From positions 1,694,349 to 1,758,348 of the forward strand of contig NZ_JAAWWL010000001.1 of assembly GCF_012272815.1 (NCBI RefSeq): a DNA stretch of 64,000 nt, written 5' to 3'. The notes under the pieces were generated by a model. The model was not told where the DNA came from. It did not search any database and was given only the letters and a program-made list of their open reading frames with translations. Positions 9,296 through 17,121 of the stretch are shown here, in pieces. The first letter of the stretch is position 1, and each line of letters opens with the position of its first letter. A program made the position numbers and the translations under genes. Source of the stretch: Croceivirga thetidis (GTDB lineage Bacteria > Bacteroidota > Bacteroidia > Flavobacteriales > Flavobacteriaceae).

Positions 9296-9346
9296 AACTA
9301 TAAAAATTATAGTTGCAAACATAAGTAGGGTTGTATAGCTTTGCAA
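9296..9346. promoter_or_regulatory. Divergent promoters sharing one palindrome (candidate HxlR operator)
   Basis: A perfect palindrome AACTATAA-AAA-TTATAGTT occupies 9296-9314. Leftward, TATGTTTG (9323-9316) with TTG at 9346-9344 (20-base spacer) forms a good Bacteroidetes promoter for the oxidoreductase operon, and the palindrome covers its expected start site. Rightward, TAGCTTTG (9336-9343) with TTG at 9313-9315 (20-base spacer) serves the HxlR gene, and its -33 element lies in the right palindrome arm. One bound dimer could repress both directions. Confidence 0.72.
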
Positions 9347-9389
9347 TAACGGTCAAAAAGGATAGTATCAATTTTAACGGTTCGTTCAC

Positions 9390-9725
9390 ATGTATCAAAT
9401 AAAAGGAAAAGAATACCCCTGTTGTACCAGTGTGACCATGGGCATTATTGGGGGAAAATGGAAGACGGTTATTCTATTTTACTTAATTGAAGGCCCACTA
9501 CGCTATAGTGAATTGCGCAAGAAAATGATAGGGGTTACTGAACGCACCTTGAGTTTACAACTGAGGCAATTGGAAGAAGATGGTGTGGTCACCCGAACCG
9601 TTTTTACCTCAAAACCCCCGTTGCGTGTTGAATATGCGCTCACTGATTTTGGTAGGACCTTGATTCCACTTTTACAGTCAATTGCCGATTGGGGTGATTT
9701 TGTTGTAGAGAATTATAGTGATTAA
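9390..9725 (+). CDS. HxlR-family winged-helix transcriptional regulator
   Basis: The 111-residue protein is a complete HxlR regulator: CCTSVTMGIIGGKWKTVIL, then LRYSELRKKMIGVTERTLS with the recognition helix, and EYALTDFGRTLIPLL. Two adjacent cysteines (Cys11, Cys12) lie just before the first helix, where electrophile- and quinone-sensing members of the family carry their reactive cysteine. The gene is divergent from a quinone-reductase-like operon with a shared palindrome between them. By inference it is a redox- or quinone-responsive repressor of that operon and of itself. It ends 36 bases before the convergent haloperoxidase gene. Confidence 0.92.
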   Translation: MYQIKGKEYPCCTSVTMGIIGGKWKTVILFYLIEGPLRYSELRKKMIGVTERTLSLQLRQLEEDGVVTRTVFTSKPPLRVEYALTDFGRTLIPLLQSIADWGDFVVENYSD

Positions 9726-9761
9726 CTGTTTAGAAAAATTCGATTTGACTTTAAATCAACT

Positions 9762-11084
9762 TCATTTTTTCTCCAGAGGCTGCAAATAATTTGCAATAGC
9801 ATAGTTGCCAATTTTGTTACCCAATCGATGCCCTTCTTCAGAATCATATCTGAAATGAATACCCAAATAAACTCTTGACATGGCAGCTTCGAGCCCTGCC
9901 TCTGAAAAGCTTGAAAAACTGCGGGTTGGAGGTTGCATCTTCACCTTTTCGGAGAACGGGCCAGCTTCTTCAACCGCTGCAGTCACCATGGTAAAGTCAT
10001 AGTCATCGCCAGTTGATAACGTTTCGGCCAAAACGGTCATGGCAGCGGAACTGGCTGTGCCATGTGCCGAAGGATAAGATGGAAAGGCATAGGTATGATT
10101 ATGTAGATTGCTCCATTCGGTATCGGCAACGGTATCGGGATTTTCATCATTTTCGGCCCAACGAATGGCCGTGTATGGGCGCCAATGATTATAGTGAAAC
10201 TTGTTGTCAAAGACATTGATATACGCATCATAGACCGTCATGTTCATCAAGGCGAAAACCCTTGCCGCCTCCCATAGGTTCAGCTTTTCTTTTTGAATAA
10301 GCTCACGTGCTAGTCGATTGTGTGAATTCTCCACAAAGTCTTTCCACCACATGGCCAGATGCGCTTGGTCATCGGTTCTTGTAGTACTGTTATGACTACC
10401 GACGGTTTTTACTTCATTAAAGGCCTTGGTATAATCAGCGCTATTTATCTCAGGTGGTGGTGGCGACCGAAAATGGTCTTGTTTTGGCAACATAAAGGTT
10501 TTTGCTCTTGCCCATCCTGCACCAAAAATAAAACCTTCTGGTGTCCCACTATGCTTATTAAATTCAGCATATACTCCAGGGGCCATTGGATGCCAAGTAT
10601 ATTCAGCTTCCCCATTCCAAGAATCGTTCGTCCTCTTGGCAAGTATAGCTGTGGCACTGGCAGTTCCAAGTTCTTTGGCTAAAGAACTATCCTTTTCCTC
10701 TAAATTGACTAGCGATGCACTTAATAGTTCGTCGAATACCTTCTTTTGGTCTGGATATTGTTGGGTCGCAATCTCATACATCGCAAAGGCGGCAGTAGCC
10801 ATGGGATTCACGTTTACTACCTCTTGTTCATAACTGTAGGCCCTATATTTTGGCACAATAGAATTTAAGGCATCATGAACTGCTAAGTGCATCAAGGTAG
10901 CTGTGCGCAATCCTTTTAAGGTCATAAGTCCATCTTCCTCTTTGGCAATTTGCATTACCTTTTCATTCCAAGAGATTAGAACGTTGGACTGAAAGTCTTG
11001 AACATTAACGTCCTTAGGTTTACAACCACTAATGAAGCATATTATGGTGAGCGAGAGGGCAAAATATGTTTTGTTTTTTTTCAT
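9762..11084 (-). CDS. Vanadium-dependent haloperoxidase / PAP2-superfamily lipoprotein
   Basis: The 440-residue protein starts with a lipoprotein signal (CFISGC, Cys21). It has the full vanadate/phosphate-binding signature of vanadium haloperoxidases and type 2 acid phosphatases: K295-x6-R302-P303 (KFHYNHWRP), P338-S-A-H341 and S403-R404-x5-H410-x3-D414 (SRVYLGIHFRYD). All core residues are present, with PSAH in place of the common PSGH. Marine flavobacteria carry vanadium bromo- and iodoperoxidases of this fold, so oxidation of halides with hydrogen peroxide is plausible. A phosphatase role cannot be excluded without the halide-specificity residues being tested. It stands alone, convergent with the HxlR gene and divergent from the AraC gene. 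Confidence 0.9.
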   Translation of the reverse strand: MKKNKTYFALSLTIICFISGCKPKDVNVQDFQSNVLISWNEKVMQIAKEEDGLMTLKGLRTATLMHLAVHDALNSIVPKYRAYSYEQEVVNVNPMATAAFAMYEIATQQYPDQKKVFDELLSASLVNLEEKDSSLAKELGTASATAILAKRTNDSWNGEAEYTWHPMAPGVYAEFNKHSGTPEGFIFGAGWARAKTFMLPKQDHFRSPPPPEINSADYTKAFNEVKTVGSHNSTTRTDDQAHLAMWWKDFVENSHNRLARELIQKEKLNLWEAARVFALMNMTVYDAYINVFDNKFHYNHWRPYTAIRWAENDENPDTVADTEWSNLHNHTYAFPSYPSAHGTASSAAMTVLAETLSTGDDYDFTMVTAAVEEAGPFSEKVKMQPPTRSFSSFSEAGLEAAMSRVYLGIHFRYDSEEGHRLGNKIGNYAIANYLQPLEKK

Positions 11085-11244
11085 GATTCAACAGCTATAT
11101 TGTTGATTAAAAGGTATTTAAAAAATGAACGTATTAGTCTTAACGATGTGTCAATGGTACTGTTTTCAATGTTTTTGGAATTATTTCGGTTCATATTGAG
11201 ACTAAACTTTGAATCAATTTCCATTTTAAGTATTTTACATTGCC

Positions 11245-12102
11245 ATGACCCGCGATACTATAAACATCAATGATTTTATTGTTTTGGTTGAAGAAGCCAA
11301 TTCAGATAAAGTCATTATTGATTCGTGCAAGTTTGATGAACCCTTGATTGCTGTTGCTTTTTATGGGGCGGGTAATGTGCATTTGAATATGCAGAATGGT
11401 GCTCAACAAAATGAATATGACAATACCAAAGGCCTTGCCATTTCATTTTTTGCCGATGAAACTGTAGAATGCATCCATACGGTTTCTCCAAATAAACCAT
11501 TGGAATGTATATTGATTGCAACTGCACCAAAGAATTTGCAGAACCTACCTAACGGAGAGGGGGAGCTGTTTACTGATTTATTGCAGGAATTGGTGAATCC
11601 TTCAGATTCGTATGTCGAAGGCCCTCGCTTTTTTATGACCCCTGAAATGGAACAGATTGTCAACAATATCTTTAACAATCAGTATCAAGGAAAAGCGAAA
11701 ATGATGTTTTTCAGAAGTCAGATTACTGCATTGTTATCCCACTTTTTCTGGCAACTATCCTTATTGGATTCTAAGGATATCAATTTTGTAGAACGTGAAA
11801 AGTTATTTCAGGCGAAAGAAATTCTCTCCAAAAATTTGGATGCGCCACCGTCGTTAACTGAGCTCTCCAGACAAATCGGTTTGAACACCTTTAAACTAAA
11901 AAAAGACTTTAAAGAACTCTTCGGCGTTCCGGTTTTTAAATACCTTCAAAATGAGCGCATGACGGCTGCCCATGACCTTATTCGAAGTAAAAAGGCAACC
12001 GTTCAGGAGGCTGCCTGGCACGTGGGGTACGATAGTTTGAGTTCATTTTCAAATGCCTTCAATAAAAAGTTCGGTTTCCGGCCCAGTGAAATAAAGGCAT
12101 AA
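11245..12102 (+). CDS. AraC-family transcriptional regulator
   Basis: The 285-residue protein has an N-terminal ligand-sensing region (about 1-180, not closely recognisable) and a C-terminal pair of helix-turn-helix motifs (about 190-285). The first reads SLTELSRQIGLNTFKLKKDFKELFG and is split in the family as helix-turn-helix one; the second contains VQEAAWHVGYDSLSSFSNAF followed by KKFGFRPSEIKA. It is a complete AraC/XylS activator type. The three-gene membrane/NmrA operon starts 99 bases downstream, and a tandem direct repeat in that gap has the spacing expected for AraC binding. It therefore probably activates the downstream genes (inference). Confidence 0.93.
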   Translation: MTRDTININDFIVLVEEANSDKVIIDSCKFDEPLIAVAFYGAGNVHLNMQNGAQQNEYDNTKGLAISFFADETVECIHTVSPNKPLECILIATAPKNLQNLPNGEGELFTDLLQELVNPSDSYVEGPRFFMTPEMEQIVNNIFNNQYQGKAKMMFFRSQITALLSHFFWQLSLLDSKDINFVEREKLFQAKEILSKNLDAPPSLTELSRQIGLNTFKLKKDFKELFGVPVFKYLQNERMTAAHDLIRSKKATVQEAAWHVGYDSLSSFSNAFNKKFGFRPSEIKA

Positions 12103-12113
12103 AAGGGCTTTCT

Positions 12114-12176
12114 CCTTTTCGAACAAATCATAATCCTTTTTGAACAAATCCCTGGTTCAATACCATTCTAGTTTTG
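12114..12176 (+). promoter_or_regulatory. Tandem 16-bp direct repeat and -7 element (candidate AraC operator/promoter)
   Basis: CCTTTTCGAACAAATC (12114-12129) and CCTTTTTGAACAAATC (12135-12150) differ at one base and are 21 bases apart, two turns of the helix, as expected for a two-domain AraC regulator. A -7 element TAGTTTTG lies at 12169-12176, 25 bases before the DUF5367 start codon. The nearest TTTG (12139-12142) is 26 bases upstream of it, too far for an ideal -33 element, which fits an activator-dependent promoter. Confidence 0.65.
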
Positions 12177-12201
12177 TCTTGTAATTAAAAAACAAGCGAT
12201 T

Positions 12202-12597
12202 ATGGAAAAAATTAGAGCAATTATAATTGGAGTGGTAATATGGTTCTTTGGTGTTAGTGCTTTTACACTGTCGTTCTTCATTCCAATATTGCATGATGCA
12301 GAACTTCAAGCCAACTTGGTATTGTTTTTAACGGTTATTCCGTTGGTCTGGTTTGGAACTAAAATTTACTTTTTAAAAGGTGCTAAGACAAAAGGCTTTT
12401 GGGTCGGACTTACCTTTTTCTTTATTGCAGCATTGTTGGATGCACTTATAACGGTACCCCTTCTTATTATTCCCAATGGTGGTAGTCATTTAGAGTTTTA
12501 CGCTGACCCAGGTTTTTGGTGTATTGGGCTCCTTTTCATTGGGGTTGCAACCTTATTTGGGCATTTGAAAAAAAAAAGAACAACCGAGTTTATTTAA
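12202..12597 (+). CDS. DUF5367-like four-helix membrane protein
   Basis: This 131-residue protein is strongly hydrophobic with four predicted membrane segments, near residues 5-27, 38-55, 64-88 and 102-122, and a basic C-terminus (HLKKKRTTEFI). The opening MEKIRAIIIGVVIWFFGVSAF resembles the DUF5367 family, for which no function is established. It is the first gene of an operon with a DUF1772 membrane protein and an NmrA-like protein, behind an AraC regulator. The ATG at 12202 is the only sensible start. No function is assigned. Confidence 0.75.
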   Translation: MEKIRAIIIGVVIWFFGVSAFTLSFFIPILHDAELQANLVLFLTVIPLVWFGTKIYFLKGAKTKGFWVGLTFFFIAALLDALITVPLLIIPNGGSHLEFYADPGFWCIGLLFIGVATLFGHLKKKRTTEFI

Positions 12598-12621
12598 TCA
12601 ATCAAAATCATAAAATGAATT

Positions 12622-13113
12622 ATGGAATTAACAACAAGCAATCTGAGCTTATTTGCGGCCACCTTATTAATCGGTCTCACCGCAGGTCTTTGCTTCACAT
12701 GGGGCAACGCAGTAACACCTGGTATTGGACAATTGGACGACCTAGGGTACCTGCAGTCCTTTCAAAAAATGAATCGGAGTATTGAAAACCCACTCTTTTT
12801 TATGGTCTTTATCGGTTCGTTTTTTGTTGGGCTGGCTGCACTGTTTTTTAATAAGACGGTCTCACCAGAACATTTTCGACTGTTATTGGTAGCGGTAGGC
12901 ATCTATTTCTTCGGCGTGATTCTGGTGACGGTTATGGGCAATGTTCCGTTAAATCAATTGTTGGACAAGACCGATTTGACTACTAGTTCAACTGAAGAAC
13001 TAAAGGCCCTTCGAGAGCGATTTGAAATTCCATGGAATCGCTTTCACTTGATTCGGGTATTGGCATCGATGGTGTCGTTCGCCATGCTCATCATAGCAGG
13101 AATTAATAAATAA
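12622..13113 (+). CDS. DUF1772 / anthrone-oxygenase-like membrane protein
   Basis: The 163-residue protein has four predicted membrane helices (about 9-30, 56-76, 85-106 and 143-161) and the family pattern GLTAGLCFTWGNAVTPGIGQL near the start, with NVPLNQLL and WNRFHLIRVLASM later. This matches DUF1772, which includes fungal anthrone oxygenases and many bacterial proteins of unknown role. The gene lies 24 bases after the DUF5367 gene and 24 bases before the NmrA-like gene, so they are probably co-transcribed. Proximity to an NmrA-like oxidoreductase hints at a shared redox or small-molecule theme, but this is inference only. Confidence 0.82.
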   Translation: MELTTSNLSLFAATLLIGLTAGLCFTWGNAVTPGIGQLDDLGYLQSFQKMNRSIENPLFFMVFIGSFFVGLAALFFNKTVSPEHFRLLLVAVGIYFFGVILVTVMGNVPLNQLLDKTDLTTSSTEELKALRERFEIPWNRFHLIRVLASMVSFAMLIIAGINK

Positions 13114-13137
13114 GTATACATTCAAAAATCGAAAATC

Positions 13138-13974
13138 ATGAAACAAAACATTTTAGTATTAGGTGGAAATGGAAAAACAGGAAGAAGGATCTTACAGCGA
13201 TTGAACAAGCTAGGGCATCATGTTCGGGTTGGTTCTCGAAGAGAAACCCCAGCTTTTGATTGGCACAATCCTGCAGCTTGGCCAGAGGTGTTTGATGGGA
13301 TGGAAAAAGTCTACATCACCTACCAACCAGATTTGGCCGTTCCTGGTGCAAAAGAGGCGATTGCTGCTTTGACCAAAGTAGCTCAGGAAAAGGGTATCCA
13401 AAAATTGGTCTTGCTTTCAGGTAAAGGCGAAGTAGAAGCAGAACGATGTGAACAAATCGTTTTGGATTCTGGTATTGATACAACGATTATCAGGGCGAGT
13501 TGGTTCAATCAAAATTTTAGCGAAAGCTTCTTTTTAGAACCCATTCAACAAGGAGTAGTGGCCTTACCAAAGGCTCATTTAAAAGCTCCTTATGTAGATG
13601 CCAATGATTTGGCTGATGCTGCTGTTGAGGTATTATTGAATGAAGGTCATGAAGGAAAAATCTACGAACTTACCGGACCGCGTTTATTGAATTTTAAAGA
13701 GGTAATCGCTGAAGTTGCCAAAGCATCAGGTAGGGATTTAGAATTCATCCCTATCAGTTTGGAAGCCTATGTCGAGGGAATGAAACAGCAAGGAATACCT
13801 GGAGATGTAGTCTGGTTAATGGAATATCTATTTACCGAAGTATTGGACAATGAAGACAATCAAGTCGTTACTAATGACATCGAAAGACTACTGGGTAGAA
13901 AACCAACTGACTTTTCAGAATTTGCAGCCAAGACTGCCCAAACCGGTATTTGGAATTCTGCAGTACCGATATAA
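13138..13974 (+). CDS. NmrA-like NAD(P)-binding protein
   Basis: The 278-residue protein has a Rossmann motif LVLGGNGKTGRR at residues 6-17 and the pattern of NmrA/atypical SDRs: LVLLSGKGEVEAE in place of the usual Ser/Tyr catalytic centre, TIIRASWFNQNFSE, and a C-terminal ligand-binding half (YELTGPRLLNFKEVIAEVA). Such proteins are either NAD(P)H-dependent reductases or redox sensors that bind the dinucleotide. No YxxxK motif is seen. It is the last gene of the AraC-linked operon and is followed by a clear terminator. Confidence 0.88.
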   Translation: MKQNILVLGGNGKTGRRILQRLNKLGHHVRVGSRRETPAFDWHNPAAWPEVFDGMEKVYITYQPDLAVPGAKEAIAALTKVAQEKGIQKLVLLSGKGEVEAERCEQIVLDSGIDTTIIRASWFNQNFSESFFLEPIQQGVVALPKAHLKAPYVDANDLADAAVEVLLNEGHEGKIYELTGPRLLNFKEVIAEVAKASGRDLEFIPISLEAYVEGMKQQGIPGDVVWLMEYLFTEVLDNEDNQVVTNDIERLLGRKPTDFSEFAAKTAQTGIWNSAVPI

Positions 13975-13990
13975 TTAATCTTTGGTTCCT

Positions 13991-14020
13991 AAAAAAGCAG
14001 GCTTTTAGTCTGCTTTTTTT
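13991..14020 (+). terminator. Intrinsic terminator after the NmrA-like gene
   Basis: AAAAAAGCAG and CTGCTTTTTTT form a stem around the loop GCTTTTAGT, ending in a long T run. It closes the AraC-associated operon and separates it from the pentapeptide gene. Confidence 0.85.
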
Positions 14021-14047
14021 GTCTAATTTAATCCCGATAAGTAGATA

Positions 14048-15142
14048 ATGGCAGACAATAAACAACTTGAGTTACTTAAGAACGGAACAGCAGCTTGGAA
14101 CGAATGGCGTAGCAAGGAACCAGAGGTGGAAGTTGATTTAAAAAGTGCTGATTTATTGGGTGCTGACTTAAGAGGAATCAACTTTAAAAATGCGGATTTA
14201 CGGCGAATCAATTTAAGGGATGTTAATTTGTCGGGCGCTAATTTAGAGGGAGCCCAATTGTATCGCGCAAACCTAAACGGGGTAAATCTTATCAATGCCA
14301 ATCTAAAACAAGCAAATCTATACCGAGCTTATTTGGGTCGTGCGGATTTGAGTGAAGCAGATTTACATAGCTCCAATCTACAGATGTCACTTTTTTCGCA
14401 GACAAAAATTGAAGGCGCCAATTTGAAAAGTGCGAGGGTCTATGGTATCTCTACTTGGAATTTGGTTGGGACCCCCAAAGACCAATCGAGTTTGGTGATT
14501 ACTGCAGATGAAGAAGCTGAGGTTACGGTCGATGATATTAAAATGGCCCAGTTCATTTATTTGCTTCTGGCCAATAACGAGCTACGTGACGTAATTCAAA
14601 CAGTGACCTCAAAAGCAGTTTTGATTTTGGGTCGATTTTATGAAGAACGAAAACAAGTATTGGATGCCCTTCGAGAAACCCTTCGTAAAAAGGACTTTGC
14701 CCCTATAATTTTCGATTTTGAACCCTCGAACAATCGAAACCTGACCGAGACTATTCAGCTACTGGCTAGCCTTTCAAAATTTATAATTGCTGATTTGTCG
14801 GATGCCAAAAGTATACCTCAAGAATTATCTGTTATTATCCCTTCTTTCCCTTCAATTCCCATTGCTCCAATATTGGTAGCTGGTGAACAAGAATATTCGA
14901 TGTTTGAGCATTGGAACGCTTTTGAATCGGTACTGTCCATTTTTAGGTATAAGAGTCAGGAACACTTACTTGCAAATCTAGACGACCAGATTTTAGACCC
15001 CATTGAAAAATGGCAATTGGGAACCGACGCTGAATCAAAAGCTGAAAGGGAGCTTCGCAAGCAAAAAGAGAAGTTTGAAAGCTTAAAAAATTCAGACCCA
15101 GAATTGTATGGCCAATTACTAGCTGCAGGCGTTGTTGAATGA
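14048..15142 (+). CDS. Pentapeptide-repeat protein with C-terminal Rossmann/TIR-like domain
   Basis: The 364-residue protein has no signal peptide. Residues 29-134 are pentapeptide repeats (ADLLGADLRGINFKNADLRR style, each with central Leu/Phe), predicting a quadrilateral beta-helix. Residues about 187-300 form a second domain: SKAVLILGRFYEERKQVL, then FAPIIFDFEPSNNR, LTETIQLLASLSKFIIADLS and DAKSIPQELS. This alternating beta/alpha pattern, with D249-L-S near a conserved Glu259, resembles TIR-like or nucleoside-processing Rossmann folds seen in conflict and signalling proteins. A charged helix ends the protein. It is a single gene with its own flanking terminator upstream. Function is unknown; the domain assignment is by pattern, not by alignment. 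Confidence 0.8.
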   Translation: MADNKQLELLKNGTAAWNEWRSKEPEVEVDLKSADLLGADLRGINFKNADLRRINLRDVNLSGANLEGAQLYRANLNGVNLINANLKQANLYRAYLGRADLSEADLHSSNLQMSLFSQTKIEGANLKSARVYGISTWNLVGTPKDQSSLVITADEEAEVTVDDIKMAQFIYLLLANNELRDVIQTVTSKAVLILGRFYEERKQVLDALRETLRKKDFAPIIFDFEPSNNRNLTETIQLLASLSKFIIADLSDAKSIPQELSVIIPSFPSIPIAPILVAGEQEYSMFEHWNAFESVLSIFRYKSQEHLLANLDDQILDPIEKWQLGTDAESKAERELRKQKEKFESLKNSDPELYGQLLAAGVVE

Positions 15143-15170
15143 GCTGAACAATACCGTAATGTACCCCTCT

Positions 15171-16172
15171 TTATTCCAATAAAAGACTTTGTTGCTCCAC
15201 CATATAGTCAAGGGCCAATGCTTCCAAACGTTTACCTTCGACCGTTGCGTTCCATGCACTATGACCAAGCCCAGTCAATTCGTAGAACACATAGGGTGCT
15301 TGATTTGCCTCATATATGTCACGAAGCTTTAGGGCCTCCTCAAAAAGTACGGTAGGGTCTTCTGTGCCATGGGCAATGAATAGGGCAGGACTGTTGGCAT
15401 CAAACCGTTGAAACCCATAAATTTCTTCCAGCGCAAAAACGGAAATGTCAGAACCCCAAAAATCAAGAATGGTTTTTACCTCATAGCTTTCCCCAAGATT
15501 TGTGGTGTTCAAGGTTTCATCTAAGGTCGAACTAATTTCCGTTGTATAATCACCATCTTCAGAAACACTAATTCCGATTGCTGTTATGGCACCCGCAGAA
15601 CCTCCGCCCACAGTTATGTAGTCTAAATTGATATCATAAGATGCTGCATTGGCCACGATCCATCGCATTGCAGCTTTTGCATCGCGATGCGCCGGATATA
15701 TGGCAAAGAACTGATCCAGAAATTCGGCATCAACCAGATCTCCATAAGCCTCCCATTCTTGGGGAATTGTCCCTAGGTCTGCTTGTAGTCGATATGCAAT
15801 AGAAAATACAACCCAACCACGTTCAGCAAAGTATTGCGCTAAACTTGCCATAACACCCTGTTTGGAACCTCCTATAAATCCACCACCATGTATGAGCATA
15901 AGTATCGGTCTATTCGGGCCAGCATCAACTGGAGTATAGGCATCTAGATATAGTGGTACACTGGTCGTTTCAGCACTATTGATACTAGTATGGCTAAGCC
16001 CGCGGGCATACTCAATATTTTCTGTTACGCTGACTGTATAGGTGGCATTGGCCTGAACTGTAGGAGCCCCAGTGGTATTTTCACCTTCTGAATTCTCTGT
16101 TGATGCAGTTACGCCATCGTCCGTATTGCAACTGAAAAGAAGAAGTAAAACAAAAAATAGCAATTGTTTCAT
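15171..16172 (-). CDS. Alpha/beta-hydrolase esterase lipoprotein
   Basis: The 333-residue protein begins with a lipobox (LLFSC, Cys15) and a Thr/Glu-rich linker. It then shows the hormone-sensitive-lipase/carboxylesterase pattern: oxyanion motif HGGGFIGGS, nucleophile elbow GGGSAGA (GxSxG), Asp in HGTEDPTVL and the catalytic His in GLGHSAW. It should therefore be a surface or periplasmic esterase acting on short acyl, acetyl or feruloyl esters. In marine flavobacteria such esterases often help strip polysaccharide side groups, but no CAZyme gene is adjacent. It is convergent with the pentapeptide gene, 28 bases away. Confidence 0.9.
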   Translation of the reverse strand: MKQLLFFVLLLLFSCNTDDGVTASTENSEGENTTGAPTVQANATYTVSVTENIEYARGLSHTSINSAETTSVPLYLDAYTPVDAGPNRPILMLIHGGGFIGGSKQGVMASLAQYFAERGWVVFSIAYRLQADLGTIPQEWEAYGDLVDAEFLDQFFAIYPAHRDAKAAMRWIVANAASYDINLDYITVGGGSAGAITAIGISVSEDGDYTTEISSTLDETLNTTNLGESYEVKTILDFWGSDISVFALEEIYGFQRFDANSPALFIAHGTEDPTVLFEEALKLRDIYEANQAPYVFYELTGLGHSAWNATVEGKRLEALALDYMVEQQSLLLE

Positions 16173-16300
16173 AGCTGTTGATTTGGGATTTACCCTTTAG
16201 ACCTAATCAGATTAAAAAGGTTTAATGAAGCAACGACCAATCGATGATAATTGTTGTACCGACTTTAGTATCTACTATTTATTCCAAGCTTCAAACAATG

Positions 16301-16663
16301 CTATTCTTTTGGCCTTTCAAGTGCATAACTTACTCGTGCTTTGACCATTTCATTTTCATTGGCATCAAGATAAAGTTCTTGGTCTTTGAGTAATTTAAAG
16401 GTGAAGGAATTACCCCCAAGAATGGAAAAGGTACTAATGACCTCACCCATTTTTTGAACCCTTACCGAAACTTCTGAAGTGCCTATGTTGTCAACAATGG
16501 CAAAACAGTCTTGACCAGCATACGGATTAATTGTGCCATCTTGACCGGGACCTTTACCGGTCATCAGCATACTTTGAGAGGGTTTCAGTTCAAATTCTGT
16601 TTGTGCAAAACCGAGTATTGGAAGACTGAATAACAAGGCTAGCAAGAGCGTTGATTTTTTCAT
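16301..16663 (-). CDS. Small secreted protein of unknown function
   Basis: The 120-residue product has a signal peptide (MKKSTLLLALLFSLPILGFAQ, cleavage after FAQ; shown here in full length 21 only as positions 1-21) and a compact beta-rich mature part containing SVRVQKMGEVISTFSILGG and FTFKLLKDQELYLDANENE. I do not recognise the family. The sequence reads like a small beta-sandwich protein. It is transcribed leftward after the DUF2147 gene (35-base gap) and is probably in the same unit. The stop lies 128 bases from the esterase start, a gap with nothing clear in it. Confidence 0.7.
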   Translation of the reverse strand: MKKSTLLLALLFSLPILGFAQTEFELKPSQSMLMTGKGPGQDGTINPYAGQDCFAIVDNIGTSEVSVRVQKMGEVISTFSILGGNSFTFKLLKDQELYLDANENEMVKARVSYALERPKE

Positions 16664-16698
16664 TTTTTGATGATTTTAATGATTTCTTATTCGATGGG

Positions 16699-17121
16699 TC
16701 AGCTAACTTTTCGACGCCAATACTGAGTGCGGCCTAAAAGGGAGATGCCTAGATAGCCACGTACTTTTAACTTGCCATCATCCATCAGTTCAATATAACA
16801 CTTATACGTCTTTCCATTTTCGGGGTCCATAATGGTGCCACCATTGTATTCATCACCATCTTCTTCTAATCCTTCAATGATGACCAATCCGGCTATGGGC
16901 TGGTCTTTTTTGTCGCCTTTACAGTTCTCACAGACGGCGTCTTGATCACTGATATAACTCCTAACGATTTTTGCAAAGTACTTGCCATTACTTTCGTAAA
17001 TATTAATAAGCGCTTTCTTTTCTTGGGTTTCATCATCGTAGGTTTCCCACTCACCAGTTATGTTTTGTGCAAGACTTAAATTGGCAAATAGAAATAAACA
17101 AAATAGTCCAAATAGTTTCAT
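16699..17121 (-). CDS. DUF2147 family secreted protein
   Basis: The 140-residue product has a signal peptide ending near LSLAQ and the DUF2147 pattern: GEWETYDDETQEKKALINIY, CENCKGDKKDQPIAGLVII, EYNGGTIMDPENGKTYKCY and KVRGYLGISLLGRTQYW. DUF2147 proteins are periplasmic lipocalin-like proteins of unproven function, common in Bacteroidetes. Its start overlaps the stop of the upstream membrane-protein gene (ATGA at 17118-17121), so the two are translationally coupled. Confidence 0.88.
   Translation of the reverse strand: MKLFGLFCLFLFANLSLAQNITGEWETYDDETQEKKALINIYESNGKYFAKIVRSYISDQDAVCENCKGDKKDQPIAGLVIIEGLEEDGDEYNGGTIMDPENGKTYKCYIELMDDGKLKVRGYLGISLLGRTQYWRRKVS

Noticed and set aside
11091..11110. 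TCAACA/TGTTGA short inverted repeat upstream of the haloperoxidase gene
   Set aside because: The arms are 6 bp with a flanking mismatch and no aligned promoter, so it is too weak to call.
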